Positions 4,900 through 6,796 of a stretch of DNA of 6,796 nucleotides are shown piece by piece; position 1 is the stretch's first letter, and every line of letters starts with the position of its first letter. Origin of the DNA: Campylobacteraceae bacterium (lineage in GTDB: Bacteria; Campylobacterota; Campylobacteria; Campylobacterales; Sulfurovaceae); contig JAMOSL010000146.1 of assembly GCA_027063105.1 (NCBI GenBank), positions 1 to 6,796 of the forward strand, read 5' to 3'. A model generated the notes under the pieces. That model searched no databases and was not told the origin of the DNA. It was given only the letters and a program-made list of their open reading frames with translations. The translations under genes were made by a program, and so were the position numbers.

Positions 4900-6796
4900 A
4901 TGAAAATATTCAAAATATTATTTCCACTTTTATTATTAGTGGCTATGTTTATAAGTGGTTGTGGTTCAAATAGTAAAGCTGGTCCAGTATTTAATGACCC
5001 AAACATTGGAGATAGTGGAGACGCTATAAATGGTTATCAATTAGTTAATATTACTGTTCCGTTTGATGTTCATTATGCTGGAGAAGCTAAACAGTTTAAA
5101 GTACAACTTCTTGAACATGATATACCTGTTATTGGAGCTACTATTAAGGTTACCAGACTTCCTGCTGAATTTGGTGTGATAACTAATGCTTCTTCTGATA
5201 CAGATGGTAGTGGATATGCTATATTTAATTATGTTGCAGCAGACCCTTTAGTAAATGGGGTATATGCTCTTGATGTATTTTATGAAGGTGCTGTTTCTGA
5301 TACGACCAATAACATAGGAGATGATGATACTACAGGAGATGATAATGCTACAGGAGATGAAAATACAACAACTCCAACAGAAAAGTTTTATGTAAGAACA
5401 CAATTACAAATTAATGTACAAGAGTCAAGTGAAGATAATCCTGAACAAGGAACAGAGATAGATTATTTATTAGTTAATGTAACCAACCCATTTTTAGTAA
5501 CTTATATAAGTGAAGAGAAAACTTTTGGAGTACAAGTATTAAAAGATGGTATTCCAACCAAAGATGAAGATGTTTCAGTTGCCACTCTTCCCAGCCAATA
5601 CGGAACAGTTTCACCTGCAACAGTAAAAAGTAATGAGGCAGGATATGCAATTTTTAATTACCTAGCACCTGACCCATTAACTAATGGAACTTATGATTTA
5701 GAGCTATCTCATACTGATATTAATGGTTCTAAAGTTAGTGATACCTTACATATTGAAATAAATGAAGGAGCTCAAGAATTTACATATCAACTTACAAATG
5801 CATCTACACCTATAATATTATCCGAACCAAATCAGAAAGGATTTATTACTGTATACCTTGTTGATAAAACTGGTGTTGGTGTCGCTGCAAAAATAGTAAA
5901 TATGTCTATATTAGATAATGCTTATGGAACACTATCATCAACAGTAACAACAACAGACCTATCAGGAAAAGCATCATTTGAATATACAGCTTCTTCTAAT
6001 TTGGTTGGTTTAGGAAGCACTATCTTAACTGCTACTTTTACAGAAAATGGATTAAGTACGACTCAAAATATAGAAGTTAAATCAGAAAGTACATTTGATT
6101 ATAAACTAGTTAATCTAACAACTCCTCTAATGGTAACAACTCCCCTCCAAGAGAGTTCTATTACTGTTCAATTGGTAAATAAACTTAATCACCCAATAGT
6201 AGGAAAAGATATATCTATTACAGCTCTTGATGTGAAATATGGTTCAATAACTCCAGCAATTGCAAAAACAGATGTATCAGGTACAGCTACCTTTAAATAT
6301 ACTGGCCCAGAAAGTTTATTAGGGTTAACAACAACGCAATCTACTGTTACCTTTACAGAAAATGGTGTAAGTGTATCAGAAACTCTTACTATCGCCATGG
6401 CATTAGATTTTGATTATAAATTAGCGAATTTAACAACTCCTATAATGGTAAAAACACCTTCAGAGAAACAAAATATAACTGTACAATTAATAGATAAAAA
6501 CAATCAAGGTATCATGGGCAAAGATATAGCAATATCTGCATTAGATGTTAATTATGGATTTATAACTCCAACAGTTAGTACAACAAATGAGTCAGGAACA
6601 GCAGTATTTGAATATACAGCTCCTGCTAGTTTAATTGGATTAAATAATACTCAAAGTACAGTAAGTTTTACAGAGAGTGACTTAACAATATCTGAGTTAT
6701 TAACTATATCTATTGAAACATCATTTAATTATAAATTTAGTAATCCAACAACTCCAGTAATAATACAAACACCTAAGCAAGAAAGTGATGTAGGAG
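4900..6796 (+). CDS. Lipoprotein with tandem Ig-like (Big-1-like) domains, 3' end beyond the window
   Basis: 632 codons are visible from ATG 4900, with no stop before the right edge. AAAGG (4887-4891) lies eight bases upstream. Residues 1-21 form a lipoprotein signal peptide with lipobox ISGC; Cys21 would be lipidated. Gly at +2 gives no inner-membrane retention signal under the E. coli rule, so outer-membrane placement is likely. The rest is a string of Ig-like domains starting near Y46, Y189, Y296, Y401, Y506 and Y611 (the last cut off). From Y296 the period is exactly 105 residues. Each complete repeat carries a YxLxN...P opening, a VQL-type strand, a YGxxxP or YGTL turn and a sequence like TTDLSGKASFEYTA, the typical core of invasin/intimin Big-1 domains. 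Domain 1 carries an acidic GDDDTT-type insert (residues 140-157). Such stalks usually support adhesins or surface filaments; no binding domain is visible in this part. It is probably co-transcribed with the preceding barrel gene. Ig-like architecture is firm; a role in adhesion is inference. Confidence 0.88.
   Translation, partial: MKIFKILFPLLLLVAMFISGCGSNSKAGPVFNDPNIGDSGDAINGYQLVNITVPFDVHYAGEAKQFKVQLLEHDIPVIGATIKVTRLPAEFGVITNASSDTDGSGYAIFNYVAADPLVNGVYALDVFYEGAVSDTTNNIGDDDTTGDDNATGDENTTTPTEKFYVRTQLQINVQESSEDNPEQGTEIDYLLVNVTNPFLVTYISEEKTFGVQVLKDGIPTKDEDVSVATLPSQYGTVSPATVKSNEAGYAIFNYLAPDPLTNGTYDLELSHTDINGSKVSDTLHIEINEGAQEFTYQLTNASTPIILSEPNQKGFITVYLVDKTGVGVAAKIVNMSILDNAYGTLSSTVTTTDLSGKASFEYTASSNLVGLGSTILTATFTENGLSTTQNIEVKSESTFDYKLVNLTTPLMVTTPLQESSITVQLVNKLNHPIVGKDISITALDVKYGSITPAIAKTDVSGTATFKYTGPESLLGLTTTQSTVTFTENGVSVSETLTIAMALDFDYKLANLTTPIMVKTPSEKQNITVQLIDKNNQGIMGKDIAISALDVNYGFITPTVSTTNESGTAVFEYTAPASLIGLNNTQSTVSFTESDLTISELLTISIETSFNYKFSNPTTPVIIQTPKQESDVG
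5317..5370 (+). repeat. In-frame 18-bp x 3 minisatellite in the lipoprotein gene
   Basis: Three head-to-tail 18-base units (5317-5334, 5335-5352, 5353-5370), each beginning GGAGATGA, encode GDDDTT, GDDNAT and GDENTT. A unit change would add or remove six residues without a frameshift. By comparison with domain 2, the insert sits in the final strand-turn-strand of Ig domain 1, between VFYEGAVSDT and FYVRTQLQINV. It is thus probably a flexible, acidic, surface-exposed loop. The DxDxT-like spacing could bind divalent cations, but this is not a recognised calcium-binding motif. Confidence 0.8.
5779..6796 (+). repeat. Tandem 315-bp repeats encoding Ig-like domains
   Basis: Units start at 5779, 6094, 6409 and 6724 (the last truncated), with an exact 315-base period. 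The last two full units are the most alike: both carry TTTGATTATAAA at their start (6094-6105 and 6409-6420) and nearly the same ACTCCT...ATGGTAA segment 27 bases later (6121 and 6436). Earlier units (from 5029 and 5458) are related only at protein level and differ in length. This gradient suggests recent duplication toward the 3' end, and more copies may lie beyond the window. Confidence 0.8.

Noticed and set aside
6189..6398. Minus-strand open frame of 69 codons opposite the Ig-repeat lipoprotein
   Set aside because: It is antisense to a continuous repeat-coding frame and shows no independent support.

Overview
The window looks like chromosomal DNA from a Campylobacterota (Epsilonproteobacteria) species, perhaps Arcobacter-like or Sulfurimonas-like. 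This rests on three things: very AT-rich DNA with AAA/TTA/ATA-heavy codons, an LpxB whose N-terminus reads ALEPSSNLHL rather than the enterobacterial GEASGD form, and Gram-negative envelope genes next to a short RuvA. The genus is inference, since no 16S or tRNA gene is present.

Layout. A minus-strand lpxB (lipid A synthesis) runs off the left edge. It is divergent, across about 80 bases, from a plus-strand pair: a DedA-family membrane protein and ruvA. These two overlap by one base (TAATG) and are probably translationally coupled. The ruvA stop lies two bases from the stop of a convergent minus-strand gene for a GAF-linker-receiver (REC) protein with no recognisable output domain. That gene shares a 178-base, extremely AT-rich divergent intergenic region with a plus-strand FadL/OmpP1-type outer-membrane channel. 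The channel gene ends in a strong 13-bp hairpin terminator.

After a 136-base spacer comes an apparent two-gene operon. The first gene encodes a small, probably eight-stranded, outer-membrane beta-barrel. The second, 19 bases downstream, encodes a lipoprotein made of tandem Ig-like (Big-1-like) domains of about 105 residues. It is still open after 632 codons at the right edge. One domain carries an 18-bp x 3 in-frame minisatellite encoding an acidic GDxxxT repeat.

The left half is housekeeping (lipid A, membrane homeostasis, Holliday-junction processing). The right half is cell-surface: a hydrophobic-substrate channel, a small barrel and a repetitive surface lipoprotein. The barrel/Ig-lipoprotein pair is the most interesting part. 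Its layout recalls intimin/invasin proteins (barrel plus Ig stalk) split over two polypeptides, but that functional link is a hypothesis. No CRISPR array, insertion sequence, tRNA or rRNA was seen. No intergenic gap exceeds 180 bases, and none holds a further gene that I can support.
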